A DNA stretch of 64,000 nucleotides from Peribacillus huizhouensis (lineage in GTDB: Bacteria; Bacillota; Bacilli; Bacillales; DSM-1321). Location of the stretch: positions 108,539 through 172,538 of the forward strand of contig NZ_JACJHX010000007.1 of the NCBI RefSeq assembly GCF_014138605.1. Direction: 5' to 3'. A program made the position numbers and the translations under genes. Below the pieces are notes generated by a model. It did not search any database, was not told the DNA's origin, and saw only the letters and a program-made list of their open reading frames with translations. Below, piece by piece: positions 16,051-24,749 of this stretch (its first letter is position 1; each line of letters opens with the position of its first letter).

Positions 16051-17268
16051 ATGTCCAAAAAAACTTTACAACAGTTTCCCCTTCTCATATTGATGGCCAA
16101 TATGTTTATCGTCATGACAGGAATCGGACTCGTTATTCCGATTATGCCGACGATTATCCATGATTTTGGAGCTGGCGGGAAAACCTTTGGTTTCTTAATT
16201 GCTACATTCGCTTTAGCCCAATTTATCTTTTCGCCTATTGCCGGTGATTTGTCTGACCGGTTTGGCAGAAAGAAAATTATAGTATTCGGTTTGATTCTTT
16301 TTTCTTTATCGCAATTTATCTTTGCTTTTTCTCAACAGCTCATCCTGCTCTTTATTTCACGGGCGATTGGAGGGATGGGGGCAGCCTTTTTAATTCCATC
16401 CATGATGGCCTTTGTAGCAGATATAACAACTGTAGAGAACCGGGCTAAAGGAATGGGACGTCTAGGAGCTTCGATGTCACTAGGGTTCGTTGTCGGCCCT
16501 GGTATTGGGGGCTTTTTAGCTGCTTTTGGAGTGAAAGCGCCATTTTTCATTGCAGGAGCTGTTGCCGCTATTGCCGTAATTTTGTCCCTCTTTTTCTTGA
16601 AAGAACCAACCCGTTCAGCCATATCCGAACAACCAGCAAAACGAACTTCACTAATCAATCAATTGGCTGTTTCCGTAAAAAAACCGTATTTCATCCTTCT
16701 ACTCATGATGTTTACTCTTTCATTCGGATTGGCAAATTACCAGTCAACCATCAGCTTATTTACAGATGTAAAATTTGGGTTCAGTCCATTTGATATATCC
16801 ATGTTAATGGTCGTTGGCGGTTCGATTGGGGTCATCGTTCAGGCGTTTGTTCTCGATCGAGTACTTCATCGATTTGGTGAAGTGCGCGTTATGAATTCAA
16901 TGCTTGTCGTAACGGCGATTTCCTTAATCAGTCTTTTGTTTGCAACTGGTTTTGTCTCTGTATTGATTGTATCCACCTTTTTCTTTATCGCGACATCTTT
17001 GGTTCGTCCTGCTATCAATACGACCGTATCAAAAATGGCTGGAAGCGAACAAGGTTTTGCAGCTGGTATGAACAATGCTTATATGAGTATCGGCAACATG
17101 GTCGGCCCTGCACTTGCTGGCGCACTATTTGATATAAACATGGGGCTCCCTTATATTTTTGGTGCAATTATCATCATTGTGACGTTACTTATTTGCATCA
17201 AATGGGCAAACGGTGAGAAAAAGAAACAACAATTAAGAACAGCCAATCATACGAGCTCAGCTAGATAA
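16051..17268 (+). CDS. MFS efflux transporter, DHA1 (Bmr/NorA-like) family
   Basis: A 405-aa membrane protein with 12 predicted helices. GIGLVIPIMPTII in helix 1, the A-motif GDLSDRFGRKKIIVFGLILF between helices 2 and 3, and the antiporter C-motif LGFVVGPGIGGFLA in helix 5 are those of proton-driven drug exporters such as Bmr and NorA. It is co-transcribed with the TetR gene 26 bases upstream and has AAAGCAGG as ribosome binding site. The stop codon TAA (17266-17268) is part of the GATAAAGTGAAAC start of a family B repeat. The exported drug is unknown. Confidence 0.88.
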   Translation: MSKKTLQQFPLLILMANMFIVMTGIGLVIPIMPTIIHDFGAGGKTFGFLIATFALAQFIFSPIAGDLSDRFGRKKIIVFGLILFSLSQFIFAFSQQLILLFISRAIGGMGAAFLIPSMMAFVADITTVENRAKGMGRLGASMSLGFVVGPGIGGFLAAFGVKAPFFIAGAVAAIAVILSLFFLKEPTRSAISEQPAKRTSLINQLAVSVKKPYFILLLMMFTLSFGLANYQSTISLFTDVKFGFSPFDISMLMVVGGSIGVIVQAFVLDRVLHRFGEVRVMNSMLVVTAISLISLLFATGFVSVLIVSTFFFIATSLVRPAINTTVSKMAGSEQGFAAGMNNAYMSIGNMVGPALAGALFDINMGLPYIFGAIIIIVTLLICIKWANGEKKKQQLRTANHTSSAR

Positions 17269-17392
17269 AGTGAAACTTCCCTTAGTGGTCTTCAAAGGTT
17301 TAGATGAACCAATCGGACCTATACGGGCAGTTGGTCCCCACCTATTTTCTTTTAGTATGCTTAGTCTTACTGCCCGTTGGCAGGGTTAAAGT
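17263..17392. repeat. Repeat family B, copy overlapping the MFS stop codon
   Basis: GATAAAGTGAAACTTCCCTT, then GATGAACCAATCGGACC, ACGGGCAGTTGGTCCCCACC, CTTACTGCCCGTTGGCAGGG. It includes the end of the preceding gene (TAA of GATAAAG) and lies before its terminator. Confidence 0.7.
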
Positions 17393-17400
17393 ATGCATCA

Positions 17401-17448
17401 AAAAACCACTCAAGTCTCGCCATAAGGCTAGAGATTCGAGTGGTTTTT
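17401..17448 (+). terminator. Terminator of the TetR/MFS operon
   Basis: Arms AAAAACCACTC (17401-17411) and GAGTGGTTTTT (17438-17448), with the inner region AGTCTC / GAGATT extending the stem, and T5 at the end. The A-rich left arm makes it usable on both strands. Confidence 0.85.
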
Positions 17449-17587
17449 GAATGAAAAAATTTTGCTAAAGAAGTTACAGATCTTCTTTATTTTAAACGTA
17501 AGAAATCTTTTTAAAATCTGTAGGTATATAAATACTATAATAGTATGATATATTTTTCTTAACTACATTCAGAGGAGATCACCAAGT

Positions 17588-18493
17588 ATGAATCAACAAT
17601 TTCTCTATATAATAATCATCATTTGTATTGGTTATCTATTAAAACGTATTAATCTATTAAAAGAAAAAGATGGAGAAACTATTTCTAGAATTATATTTAA
17701 TATTACCTTACCTGCTCTCGTTATTGTTTCTCTTGATTCTGTTAAAATTGAACCTTCATTAATCATGTTACCTGTAATAGCGTTTATAATTGGGTTTATT
17801 TCTATTTTTCTCGCTTTTTTTGTATTTAGAAAAGAAGAGAGGATGCTTAAAGGAACATTAATGATGATGGCTACAGGATATAATGTAGGCTTATTTGCCT
17901 TCCCACTCGTTGAAGCGATTTGGGGCGCAAAAGGTCTCATTTATTTCGGAATGTTCGATATAGGAAATTCTCTTATTGTCTTTGGACTTTCTTATATAGC
18001 GGGAAGCTATTACTCAAAAGAAGGACTAGTCCTGAAACCACTTGGAGTCGTAAAAAAATTCAGCAAATCCGTTCCATTAATGACATACATTATTGCGGGT
18101 ATTTTAAGTTTCAGCAATATCCATTTGCCAAGTGGATTCATTGATTTAGCTACAATTATATCTAAAGCGAACTTGCCTTTATCGCTCATACTATTAGGTT
18201 TATATTTAAACTTCAATTTTGAAAAACAATATTTAAGACCAACTATTAAATATGTCCTTTTCCGATATGGTTTTGGGCTTGTATTTGGCTTGGCCTTTTA
18301 CTTTTTACTTCCATTCGATCAAATGTTCCGATCCACTATCTTAATTGCATTATTACTACCAGTCGGACTATCAGTTTTGTCTTTTGCTCATGAATTTAAA
18401 TACCCTACTCATCGCTTAATTGGTACTTTAGCGAATATTTGTATTGTCAATAGTATGATCATATTATATGTCTTTGCTAACTTTATTCTTTAA
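17588..18493 (+). CDS. AEC-family (auxin efflux carrier-like) transporter
   Basis: A 301-aa membrane protein with about 10 helices. GYLLKRINLLKEKDGETISR followed by FNITLPALVIVSL is the N-terminal signature of the AEC family, whose bacterial members move organic acids such as malate or malonate. GAGGAGATCACCAAGT precedes the ATG at 17588. No regulator or catabolic gene is adjacent, so the substrate is open. Codon use is AT-rich compared with the neighbouring MFS gene. Confidence 0.85.
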   Translation: MNQQFLYIIIIICIGYLLKRINLLKEKDGETISRIIFNITLPALVIVSLDSVKIEPSLIMLPVIAFIIGFISIFLAFFVFRKEERMLKGTLMMMATGYNVGLFAFPLVEAIWGAKGLIYFGMFDIGNSLIVFGLSYIAGSYYSKEGLVLKPLGVVKKFSKSVPLMTYIIAGILSFSNIHLPSGFIDLATIISKANLPLSLILLGLYLNFNFEKQYLRPTIKYVLFRYGFGLVFGLAFYFLLPFDQMFRSTILIALLLPVGLSVLSFAHEFKYPTHRLIGTLANICIVNSMIILYVFANFIL

Positions 18494-18588
18494 ATAGAAA
18501 ATTACAAAGCAAGCAATTGATATTTTTAAAGGATGTTATTGCAATAAAACTAAGAAAAGTAATTGTATAGATAAAGCTTAACCGTGAG

Positions 18589-18631
18589 GCGACAAATTTA
18601 GGTATTAATAAAACGTTCCAAAATTTGTCGC
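18589..18631. terminator. Inverted repeat after the AEC gene
   Basis: GCGACAAATTT (18589-18599) and AAATTTGTCGC (18621-18631) form perfect 11-bp arms with a 21-base loop. There is no T run after the stem, so it is a terminator-like or mRNA 3'-end structure rather than a textbook terminator. It lies about 95 bases after the AEC stop codon. Confidence 0.45.
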
Positions 18632-18694
18632 TTCGCTATTCAGAGAATATCGTAATATTAACCGATTCACTACTGTGTTATCACTAAAGTTAAA

Positions 18695-18862
18695 TTAATA
18701 ACTAATCCCTTTAAATAGTAAGTTTACATTTGATTTTTTATCGATTTTCCTCTTTCTTTGCAATTCCTTTGCCTTCATAAATGCGTCCATCATTCCACTA
18801 GCTTCTATAATTATTTCTTCTGCTTCTATTTGGTTATCTAAGATAAAAATATAATCTTTCAT
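18695..18862 (-). CDS. Small protein, 55 aa, unknown function
   Basis: An ATG at 18862 with AAGGAGGAC about nine bases upstream opens a 55-codon frame: MKDYIFILDNQIEAEEIIIE, then ASGMMDAFMKAKELQRKRKI, then DKKSNVNLLFKGISY. The composition is charged and helical with no signal peptide or membrane segment, so a soluble cytosolic peptide is expected. I do not recognise a family. Three cre-like sequences lie upstream (18945-19055). It is convergent with the AEC gene. Confidence 0.6.
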   Translation of the reverse strand: MKDYIFILDNQIEAEEIIIEASGMMDAFMKAKELQRKRKIDKKSNVNLLFKGISY

Positions 18863-18944
18863 GATGTAGTCCTCCTTTGATGTCTATTTTATTAGTTGAG
18901 TTTTAATTACACTCTTAAAGTTTATGTTATTTTTATAAAAATAA

Positions 18945-19055
18945 TGTATGCGTTTACATCCATTACCAAAGATACACTCATCTACTTACTAAAAGTTGTG
19001 TTCACTTAAAAGTAAACGTTTTCTTTATGAGATTATTATAATACAAACGCTTACA
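18945..19055. promoter_or_regulatory. Cluster of three cre-like (CcpA) motifs upstream of the 55-aa gene
   Basis: TGTATGCGTTTACA at 18945-18958, AGTAAACGTTTTCT at 19011-19024 and TACAAACGCTTACA at 19042-19055 all resemble the catabolite-response consensus TGTAAACGNTNACA on one strand or the other. Together they suggest strong carbon catabolite control of the small gene. Confidence 0.5.
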
Positions 19056-19112
19056 AAAAGCTATGAACAATTTGTGAAAAATATCTCAAATTAACAATCT
19101 GTAAATGCAAAA

Positions 19113-19340
19113 AAAGAGTTTCTCATCCCACTGGTTGTTAAGATCGTTCTTCACGATTTCGTATCGATAAATCGGAAAGCTACGAATCCGATTTATCGAT
19201 CACAAACTATGGATCTCAACTAAACCTCTACTTACTACTGTATCTTACTAATCGGACCTTCACAGTAAAGTTTCTCCCTACTCGTTCCTTTGTTCCCCAC
19301 TAGCTTTTAGTTCGAGGGCTTACTGCTCGTTAAATATCAT
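19113..19340. repeat. Degenerate family B-like repeat
   Basis: Blocks CATCCCACTGGTTGTTAAGA, ACTAATCGGACCTTCACAG and GGGCTTACTGCTCGTTAA match the order of family B but with many changes; an internal palindrome GATAAATCGG / CCGATTTATC is extra. It fills most of the 575-base gap before the MetQ-type gene. Confidence 0.4.
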
Positions 19341-19342
19341 AT

Positions 19343-19411
19343 AAAAAATCCCAACACTTCGTATCCATCGCTAATATAACCTAGTAAACGATGGATACAG
19401 TGTGGGACATT
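19343..19411 (-). terminator. Terminator of the MetQ-type gene
   Basis: TCCCAACAC-TTC-GTATCCATCG on one side pairs with CGATGGATAC-A-GTGTGGGA on the other, followed on the minus strand by TTTTTTAT. It is placed 27 bases after the stop codon. Confidence 0.8.
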
Positions 19412-19437
19412 TTCATAAAAAAATGTGATAATTACAA

Positions 19438-20250
19438 TTAGTCAAATGCTGGTAAAGATGTATCTGCAAAATTTTCTTCTAAAAATTTCTTTACTTCAGG
19501 TCCTGTCATTTTTTCTGCTAATAATTGAATGGCCTCTGATTTAGCATTGTCTTTGCGAGCAACTAAAGAGATAGCAAATGTCGAGTTCACATTTTCTGTA
19601 ATCACAGCATCTTTACTTGGTTTTAAGCCTAGCGGCTCGGCATAAGATGGGTACAATGTAACGAGATCAGCATCGTCCATCATCCTAGCAAGCATAAGTA
19701 AGTCTACCTCTTTAAACTTGTAGTTTTTCACATTTTCAACGATATCTGCTTGGGTTGCTTTAAGACCCACACCGTCTTTTAACTTGATAATTCCTTGATC
19801 AGCAAACATAACAAGTGAACGAGCTAAATTTATTTGATCATTCGGTATCGCGATTGTTGCACCTTCTGGCAATTCATCCATTGTTTTATATTTCTTTGAA
19901 TAAGCTCCAAAAATAGCGTGATAAATTGGTTCTACTCGTACTAGTTCTGTTCCATTGCTTTCATTATACTGCTCCATAAAAGGCTTATGTTGGAAGAAGT
20001 TAGCATCAACTTCCTTGTTAGCAAGAGCGTTATTTGGTTGAATATTATCGCCTAACACGACGATTTCTAGATTAATTCCTTCTTCTTTCATTAAAGGCTT
20101 AGCAATTTCTAATATATCCGTCATAGGTGGAATCAATGAAGCAACTTTTAAGTCCACTTGTTTCTTTTCTTCAGGAGTAGATTCGGCATTGTCACTACAG
20201 CCGGACAATACGAACATAGCTAAGGCTAATAGCATAATGAGTCTTTTCAT
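19438..20250 (-). CDS. metQ: MetQ/NlpA-family substrate-binding lipoprotein
   Basis: A 270-aa lipoprotein with lipobox LSGC at residues ~15-18. The mature part has NlpA-family signatures: ANKEVDANFFQHKPFMEQYN, GAYSKKYKTMDELPEGATIA and IPNDQINLARSLVMFADQG. These proteins hand D- or L-methionine (or related ligands) to MetNP. The gene is on the same strand as the ATPase and permease but separated from the permease by 316 bases without a clear promoter. Methionine as ligand is inferred from family membership only. Confidence 0.82.
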   Translation of the reverse strand: MKRLIMLLALAMFVLSGCSDNAESTPEEKKQVDLKVASLIPPMTDILEIAKPLMKEEGINLEIVVLGDNIQPNNALANKEVDANFFQHKPFMEQYNESNGTELVRVEPIYHAIFGAYSKKYKTMDELPEGATIAIPNDQINLARSLVMFADQGIIKLKDGVGLKATQADIVENVKNYKFKEVDLLMLARMMDDADLVTLYPSYAEPLGLKPSKDAVITENVNSTFAISLVARKDNAKSEAIQLLAEKMTGPEVKKFLEENFADTSLPAFD

Positions 20251-20566
20251 TGTTGATTACCTCTCAATCTATTATGTTATCCTAGTTTACAAGCTGCCTT
20301 ACACCTTCTTCGAATTTCTGGGAACTTTGAGTAAAGTGGGATAAGCAGCCCATATCCTTTGTTTGGTGCGATATAGCGAAATGATGTGTAAGTAGAGATT
20401 TAGTTGAGGTCCACAGGATTAAAGCCACACAGACGTTACCTCAGGAAGAAATACTTTCTTCTATATTCGATTATTTCGTACTGTTGCTTTTCAAGTTAGC
20501 AATCCTAGATTAAGGCGAACTATTAAGTGGGGATGACGAACATCCCCCCCGATGAAAAATTTCCTT
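20251..20566. other. Intergenic gap between MetP- and MetQ-type genes
   Basis: I see no gene, riboswitch or clear terminator here. The text GATGACGAACATCCCCCCC near 20532 and scattered short repeats may be worn repeat material. A separate promoter for the lipoprotein gene could lie here but is not obvious. Confidence 0.3.
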
Positions 20567-21229
20567 TTATTTTTTATCTAATTTTTTGGCGATGGTTGTG
20601 CCAGTAAACTGAATAGCTTGGACAAAGATAATCATCATAACGATTATATAAATCATTAACTCGGTTTCAAATCGCTGGTAGCCATAGCGAATCGCAAAAT
20701 CACCAACACCGCCCCCGCCGACAATCCCCATTACAGTTGAATAAGAGATAAAACTAATCGTTGAAGTTGTTAATCCGAGTACAAGGCTTGAACGTGCTTC
20801 CACGAACAAAAACTTAAAAATAATTTCTAAGACTGAAGCACCCATTGAAACCGCAGACTCAATAATACCACGCGGAATTTCAAGCAAAGCCTGTTCTACT
20901 AATCTAGAATAATAAGCAATTGCCACAATAGAAAGTGGGACAGTAGCTGCCATTGTACCGATTGCTGTTCCGACAATAAATCTTGTAAAAGGAATTAAGA
21001 ATACGACAAGCAATAAGAACGGAAACGACCGAACAATATTGACAAATATGTTTAGTCCAGAATATATCGATCTATTTTCTAGCAATTGTCCTTTTCGACA
21101 AAGATACAGTAATGTTCCGACAGGTAATCCGACTAAAAGAGCAAAAGCAATGGATAGACCAACCATCACAAATGTTTCCCCGATTGACTGCCAAATTTCA
21201 GCTTGATACTTTAAAATAATGTCAGGCAT
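20567..21229 (-). CDS. metP: MetI/MetP-type ABC transporter permease
   Basis: A 220-aa permease with five helices. GLPVGTLLYLCRKGQLLENR and NIFVNIVRSFPFLLLVVFL are the methionine-permease N-terminal signatures, and EIPRGIIESAVSMGASVLEI is the EAA loop that docks on the ATPase. It overlaps the ATPase gene by 8 bases. Family members import methionine, and the neighbouring ATPase and NlpA protein complete the set. Confidence 0.87.
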   Translation of the reverse strand: MPDIILKYQAEIWQSIGETFVMVGLSIAFALLVGLPVGTLLYLCRKGQLLENRSIYSGLNIFVNIVRSFPFLLLVVFLIPFTRFIVGTAIGTMAATVPLSIVAIAYYSRLVEQALLEIPRGIIESAVSMGASVLEIIFKFLFVEARSSLVLGLTTSTISFISYSTVMGIVGGGGVGDFAIRYGYQRFETELMIYIIVMMIIFVQAIQFTGTTIAKKLDKK

Positions 21230-21986
21230 TCGAATTCCTCTCTTTTTCAGTTAATTGCTCAAGGAACCATTTTGGATCATTGTCAGGAATCATATACGGC
21301 TCTGTTTCAATTGAAACTGTTTCGAGTATTTTTCCGCCATCCATAACTGTTACTTTATCGCAAATACTCCGCACAACATCCATTTCATGACTGACAATGA
21401 CAATCGTGACACCAAATTCTTGATTCACGGTCTTCAATACGTCTAGAATGCCTGCTGTTGTCTGTGGATCTAAAGCAGAAGTTGGCTCATCACATAATAA
21501 AACAGCTGGCCTGTTTGCAAGCGCTCTTGCAATTGCAACCCTCTGCTTTTGTCCACCGCTTAATTGTGCCGGATATTGCTCGGCTTTATGCTCAAGGCCA
21601 ACAAATTTCAAACATTCATTGACACGATCTACCTTAGCTTTTTTTGAGTAGCCTGTTAGTTCAAGTGGTACTGCAACATTATCAAATACCGTTTTATTCG
21701 AAACAAGATTAAAATGCTGAAAAATCATGCCAATCGATCGTCTTGCTTCGCGAAGTTTACGGTTTGGTAGCGTCGTTAACGTTTGATTATTAACCACAAT
21801 TGTTCCTTGATCTGGAGTTTCCAGCACATTCATTAAACGAAGCAGTGTAGATTTACCCGCACCGCTCGCACCGATCACTCCATGTATTTCGCCTTTGTCG
21901 ATATTTAGCGAAACCGAGTGAACGGCTTGTAAAATTGATTGGTGCTGCTGATAGCTTTTGCTTATATTTTGTAAAGATATCACCAT
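21222..21986 (-). CDS. metN: MetN-type ABC transporter ATPase lacking the C-terminal NIL domain
   Basis: A 254-aa ATPase. GEIHGVIGASGAGKSTLLRL (Walker A), GMIFQHFNLVSNKTVFDNVA (Q-loop), [19 protein letters not shown] (signature), [15 protein letters not shown] (Walker B) and IVIVSHEMDVV (H-loop) are MetN-like. Standard MetN proteins are ~340 aa with a C-terminal NIL/ACT-like domain that binds methionine for trans-inhibition; here the protein stops about 20 residues after the ATPase core, so that feedback domain is missing. No S-box riboswitch is visible upstream. It heads the metN-metP(-metQ) operon. Confidence 0.85.
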   Translation of the reverse strand: MVISLQNISKSYQQHQSILQAVHSVSLNIDKGEIHGVIGASGAGKSTLLRLMNVLETPDQGTIVVNNQTLTTLPNRKLREARRSIGMIFQHFNLVSNKTVFDNVAVPLELTGYSKKAKVDRVNECLKFVGLEHKAEQYPAQLSGGQKQRVAIARALANRPAVLLCDEPTSALDPQTTAGILDVLKTVNQEFGVTIVIVSHEMDVVRSICDKVTVMDGGKILETVSIETEPYMIPDNDPKWFLEQLTEKERNSNA

Positions 21987-22104
21987 GCATATTCCTTTCT
22001 AACCATCTGATTCCTATGTAAAATCCCTATCCAAATTATTATAGCCTTTGTTGCATGAGATGTCACTCCCTTCATAGTTCCTCGGGCATCCCTCAAATAA
22101 TGGC

Positions 22105-22231
22105 AAAAAAGAGGCAACTCCCAAAGGTCTGATCTCATCAGTCTATAACCGTTTACCGTGTCATATACACGTCATTTAAACGATATAGTAGTGATGTTGT
22201 CTGACCCTTCATTATGGGATAGCCTCTTTTG
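22105..22231. repeat. Repeat family A, copy upstream of metN
   Basis: AAAAAAGAGGCAACTCCCAA on the left and ATTATGGGATAGCCTCTTTT on the right form the outer stem; inner blocks are AAGGTCTGATC and TTGTCTGACCC. It fills the 348-base gap between metN (start 21986) and the dehydrogenase gene (stop 22335) and terminates the catabolic operon on the minus strand. Confidence 0.72.
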
Positions 22232-22334
22232 GAAAAAAATGTTAATCTTCTTCGCAATATTGATAAAGTTAACTATATTTGCGATTTTAATTTTATGTAG
22301 CGAGTGACAAGAGCAGAAAACATTTGCCCCATTC

Positions 22335-23294
22335 TTAAGTCAACGCATATGGTGATTTTTCACCGCTTAAGACGTGAACGATGTTTTTGGCTGCTTTTTG
22401 ACGCAGTTCAATCATCGCTTCCTCTGAATACCAGGCACTATGCGGTGTAATGATGACATTGTCCATATTGAGGAGCGGGCTTTCGCTTGTGACTGGCTCT
22501 ACTTCTGTCACATCTAATGCGGCACCTGCAATAATTCCTTTTTCTAATGCATCAATAAGAGCTTTTTCATCGATTATCGGTCCTCGTGCTGTATTAATGA
22601 TGACTGCGTTTCTCTTCATTTGATTAAGCCGCTCGTCGTTAATGAGATGGAACGTATCTTTATTAAGTGGTACGTGTATTGACAAATAATCGGCTATTGA
22701 AATAATATCGTCAAGCTCCATTTTGTGAACGCCCACAGCAGTCATTTCTTCCTCTGTTACGAATGGATCATATGCAACAGTTTTAAAGCCGAGCGGTTTC
22801 ACTTTTTCAATGAAACGGCGCGGAATACGGCCAAAGCCGAGAACACCAATCGTTTGTTTATTAAAGCGATGAATCGGCACAGATGCTTTAAAGTCCCAGT
22901 TGCCTTTTTTCACTTCATTGTTTAGTAACGTCACTTTACGCGCCCATGAAAGCAAAAGCGCCAATGCATGATTTGATACTTCTTCCATGCCATAGTCCGG
23001 TACATTGGTGACAGTAATCCCTTTTTCTTTCGCAGCATCGAGATCAATCGTATTAACCCCAACACCGTAGCGGGAAATGATTTTCGTGTTTTCAAGTGAC
23101 TCGATAACGTGGCGAGAGATAGGAGCGTATTGATTTAGAATTGCGTCTGCTTCTTTCGCTTGGGCGATAACATCTTTTTCTGTTTCGCATTGTGCTTTAA
23201 TGAATTCAATATCCAATCCACTTTCTTGAAACACGGCTTCTTCATATTGTAAATTCTCAAATTCATAATCAGTTAATAATACTTTAAAAGCCAT
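22335..23294 (-). CDS. D-isomer-specific 2-hydroxyacid dehydrogenase (CtBP-like)
   Basis: A 319-aa NAD-dependent dehydrogenase. ISRYGVGVNTIDLDAAKEKG and VSNHALALLLSWARKVTLLN are family signatures of the catalytic domain. The nucleotide loop reads GVLGFGRIPRRFIEKVKPLG, with Pro in place of the last Gly of GxGxxG. The catalytic Arg, Glu and His appear in INTARGPIIDEKAL, DVTEVEPV and ITPHSAWYSEEAM. It is the last gene of the sugar-acid operon and may reduce a 2-keto acid or glyoxylate/glycolaldehyde-derived product. GGAGTG precedes the ATG. Confidence 0.85.
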   Translation of the reverse strand: MAFKVLLTDYEFENLQYEEAVFQESGLDIEFIKAQCETEKDVIAQAKEADAILNQYAPISRHVIESLENTKIISRYGVGVNTIDLDAAKEKGITVTNVPDYGMEEVSNHALALLLSWARKVTLLNNEVKKGNWDFKASVPIHRFNKQTIGVLGFGRIPRRFIEKVKPLGFKTVAYDPFVTEEEMTAVGVHKMELDDIISIADYLSIHVPLNKDTFHLINDERLNQMKRNAVIINTARGPIIDEKALIDALEKGIIAGAALDVTEVEPVTSESPLLNMDNVIITPHSAWYSEEAMIELRQKAAKNIVHVLSGEKSPYALT

Positions 23295-23482
23295 TTGGTT
23301 TCACTCCTTCAATAATATCGTAGAAATTCCTAAAACAAACAATTTGACACTATGTTTTGTTTCAGAATGATTTCTACTTTAAGCTCTGCCATTACTTCAA
23401 CATTTTTTATATAGTTTTTTTTGTACAACCGACCTTCTGATAGTCGTTAGCTTATTTGTTCGAGCAAGTCGCATGTTTTTGC

Positions 23483-24394
23483 TCATGATTGGACGCCTTC
23501 ATTTATTGCATTATTTCTTAAAAGAGATGCTACATTATCACGCAAATCATCCGAAATGATGTCACAAGGAGCACGATGCCCAGCTGCCACATCAAACCAG
23601 CGCTGATGAACGGCTTCTTTCATGGCTGAAAAAAATGTCGGTCCATATGTGTACACATCCATTAGCTTTGAAATCTTTTGATGATTTTTCTGAGCTTCAG
23701 CTAGATCACCGCTTTGATACGATTTATATAAATCAACAGATATTTCCGGAATGAAGGCAGCACTTCCATTAATACTGCCAGTTATGCCAATCATTAGCGC
23801 TGGGAGCATATGCTCATCGAATGCAGAAAAGACACTGAAGTCACTTCGCACTTTTTTCACTTCTGTTTGCACTTGACGAATGTGACCGAAGTCACTGACA
23901 GTTTCTTTAATACCAGCAATGTTTGAATAAGCTTCTGCTAATTTTTTTATCAGGTCGACTGATAAATTCTGTCCGGTTAATAGCGGAATATTATAAATAA
24001 ACACTTGCAGTTTTGTATGATTCGCGACGATGGAATAATAACGGAATAATTGCTCATCTGACAGCTTCCAATAATATGGGTTAACGACGAGGACACCGTC
24101 AGCCCCGTGCTCTTCTGCATAAGATGTTAATTCAAGTACTTCTTTTAATACAGTATGCCCGACGCCAACCATAACAGGCACACGTCCATTAATATGCTTA
24201 ATCATTTCCCTGACGTATAATTTACGCTCTTCTGTTGTAAGTGATGAGAACTCTCCTGAACTCCCCATTAACAGAATACCGTCAATATTCCGTGAAATCA
24301 ATTGATCAATATACCTTCTGTTCAACGCTAAATCTAAATTCCCTGCTTCGTCAAACAGTGTGACAATCGGTGGAATAATTCCATGAAAAGTCAT
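23483..24394 (-). CDS. DapA-family aldolase/dehydratase (pyruvate-type class I)
   Basis: A 303-aa TIM-barrel enzyme of the dihydrodipicolinate synthase / N-acetylneuraminate lyase family. GILLMGSSGEFSSLTTEERK is the substrate-carboxylate loop, Tyr134 in IYNIPLLTGQ and Schiff-base Lys163 in AGIKETVSDF are the catalytic pair. True DapA is ruled out by context: it sits in an operon with an IlvD/Edd dehydratase and a TRAP transporter, so it probably splits or dehydrates a 2-keto-3-deoxy sugar acid. GGAGG lies nine bases before the ATG. The dehydrogenase gene follows after 188 bases. Confidence 0.88.
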   Translation of the reverse strand: MTFHGIIPPIVTLFDEAGNLDLALNRRYIDQLISRNIDGILLMGSSGEFSSLTTEERKLYVREMIKHINGRVPVMVGVGHTVLKEVLELTSYAEEHGADGVLVVNPYYWKLSDEQLFRYYSIVANHTKLQVFIYNIPLLTGQNLSVDLIKKLAEAYSNIAGIKETVSDFGHIRQVQTEVKKVRSDFSVFSAFDEHMLPALMIGITGSINGSAAFIPEISVDLYKSYQSGDLAEAQKNHQKISKLMDVYTYGPTFFSAMKEAVHQRWFDVAAGHRAPCDIISDDLRDNVASLLRNNAINEGVQS

Positions 24395-24463
24395 TGATTT
24401 CCTCCTTCTTTTTTTAAAAGGCTGTTTTCGTATACTATATTGCTTTTAAATAATTTTCACACA

Positions 24464-24650
24464 ACTATCCTGGGCTTATTTCCGTTACAGATACTGGCTA
24501 CGGTCTCGGGAGCCTTCAAGTGCTTCGTACTTGCTCGGTCTCCCTCAACACGCTTCTCTAAGCAGGAGTCTCGCATATCAACTACATTCGACACCTGTTC
24601 GAATTTCTTAATAGTTTTTTCCGTTATGCCAAAGTCCCTTTTTCATAAAC
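24464..24650. repeat. Repeat family D, copy 1, inside the operon
   Basis: TTTCCGTTACAGATACTGGC, CGGTCTCGGGAGCCTTCAAG, TGCTTCGTACTTGCTCGGTC, TCCCTCAACACGCTTCTC and AGCAGGAGTCTCGCA follow in order, then ACCTGTTCGAATTTCTT. The same blocks recur at 45440 and partly at 49395, and resemble a repeat seen in many Bacillaceae genomes. It lies in the 355-base gap between the FAH-type and DapA-type genes of the operon. Confidence 0.7.
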
Positions 24651-24749
24651 GACTATAAAGATTTTTCATTGCTAATTCAGAATCGTTCCTTAATTAAACG
24701 ATAGCTGACACGAATATTTCTTGACTGTATTCGCTCATTTTATTAGCTA

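Noticed and set aside
16332..16658. 108-codon minus-strand frame inside the MFS efflux gene
   Set aside because: Antisense shadow of a clear MFS coding sequence; Ala/Pro-rich text typical of reverse frames.
21987..22334. Possible S-box (SAM) or T-box leader before metN
   Set aside because: No conserved S-box or T-box elements seen; the region is explained by a family A repeat.
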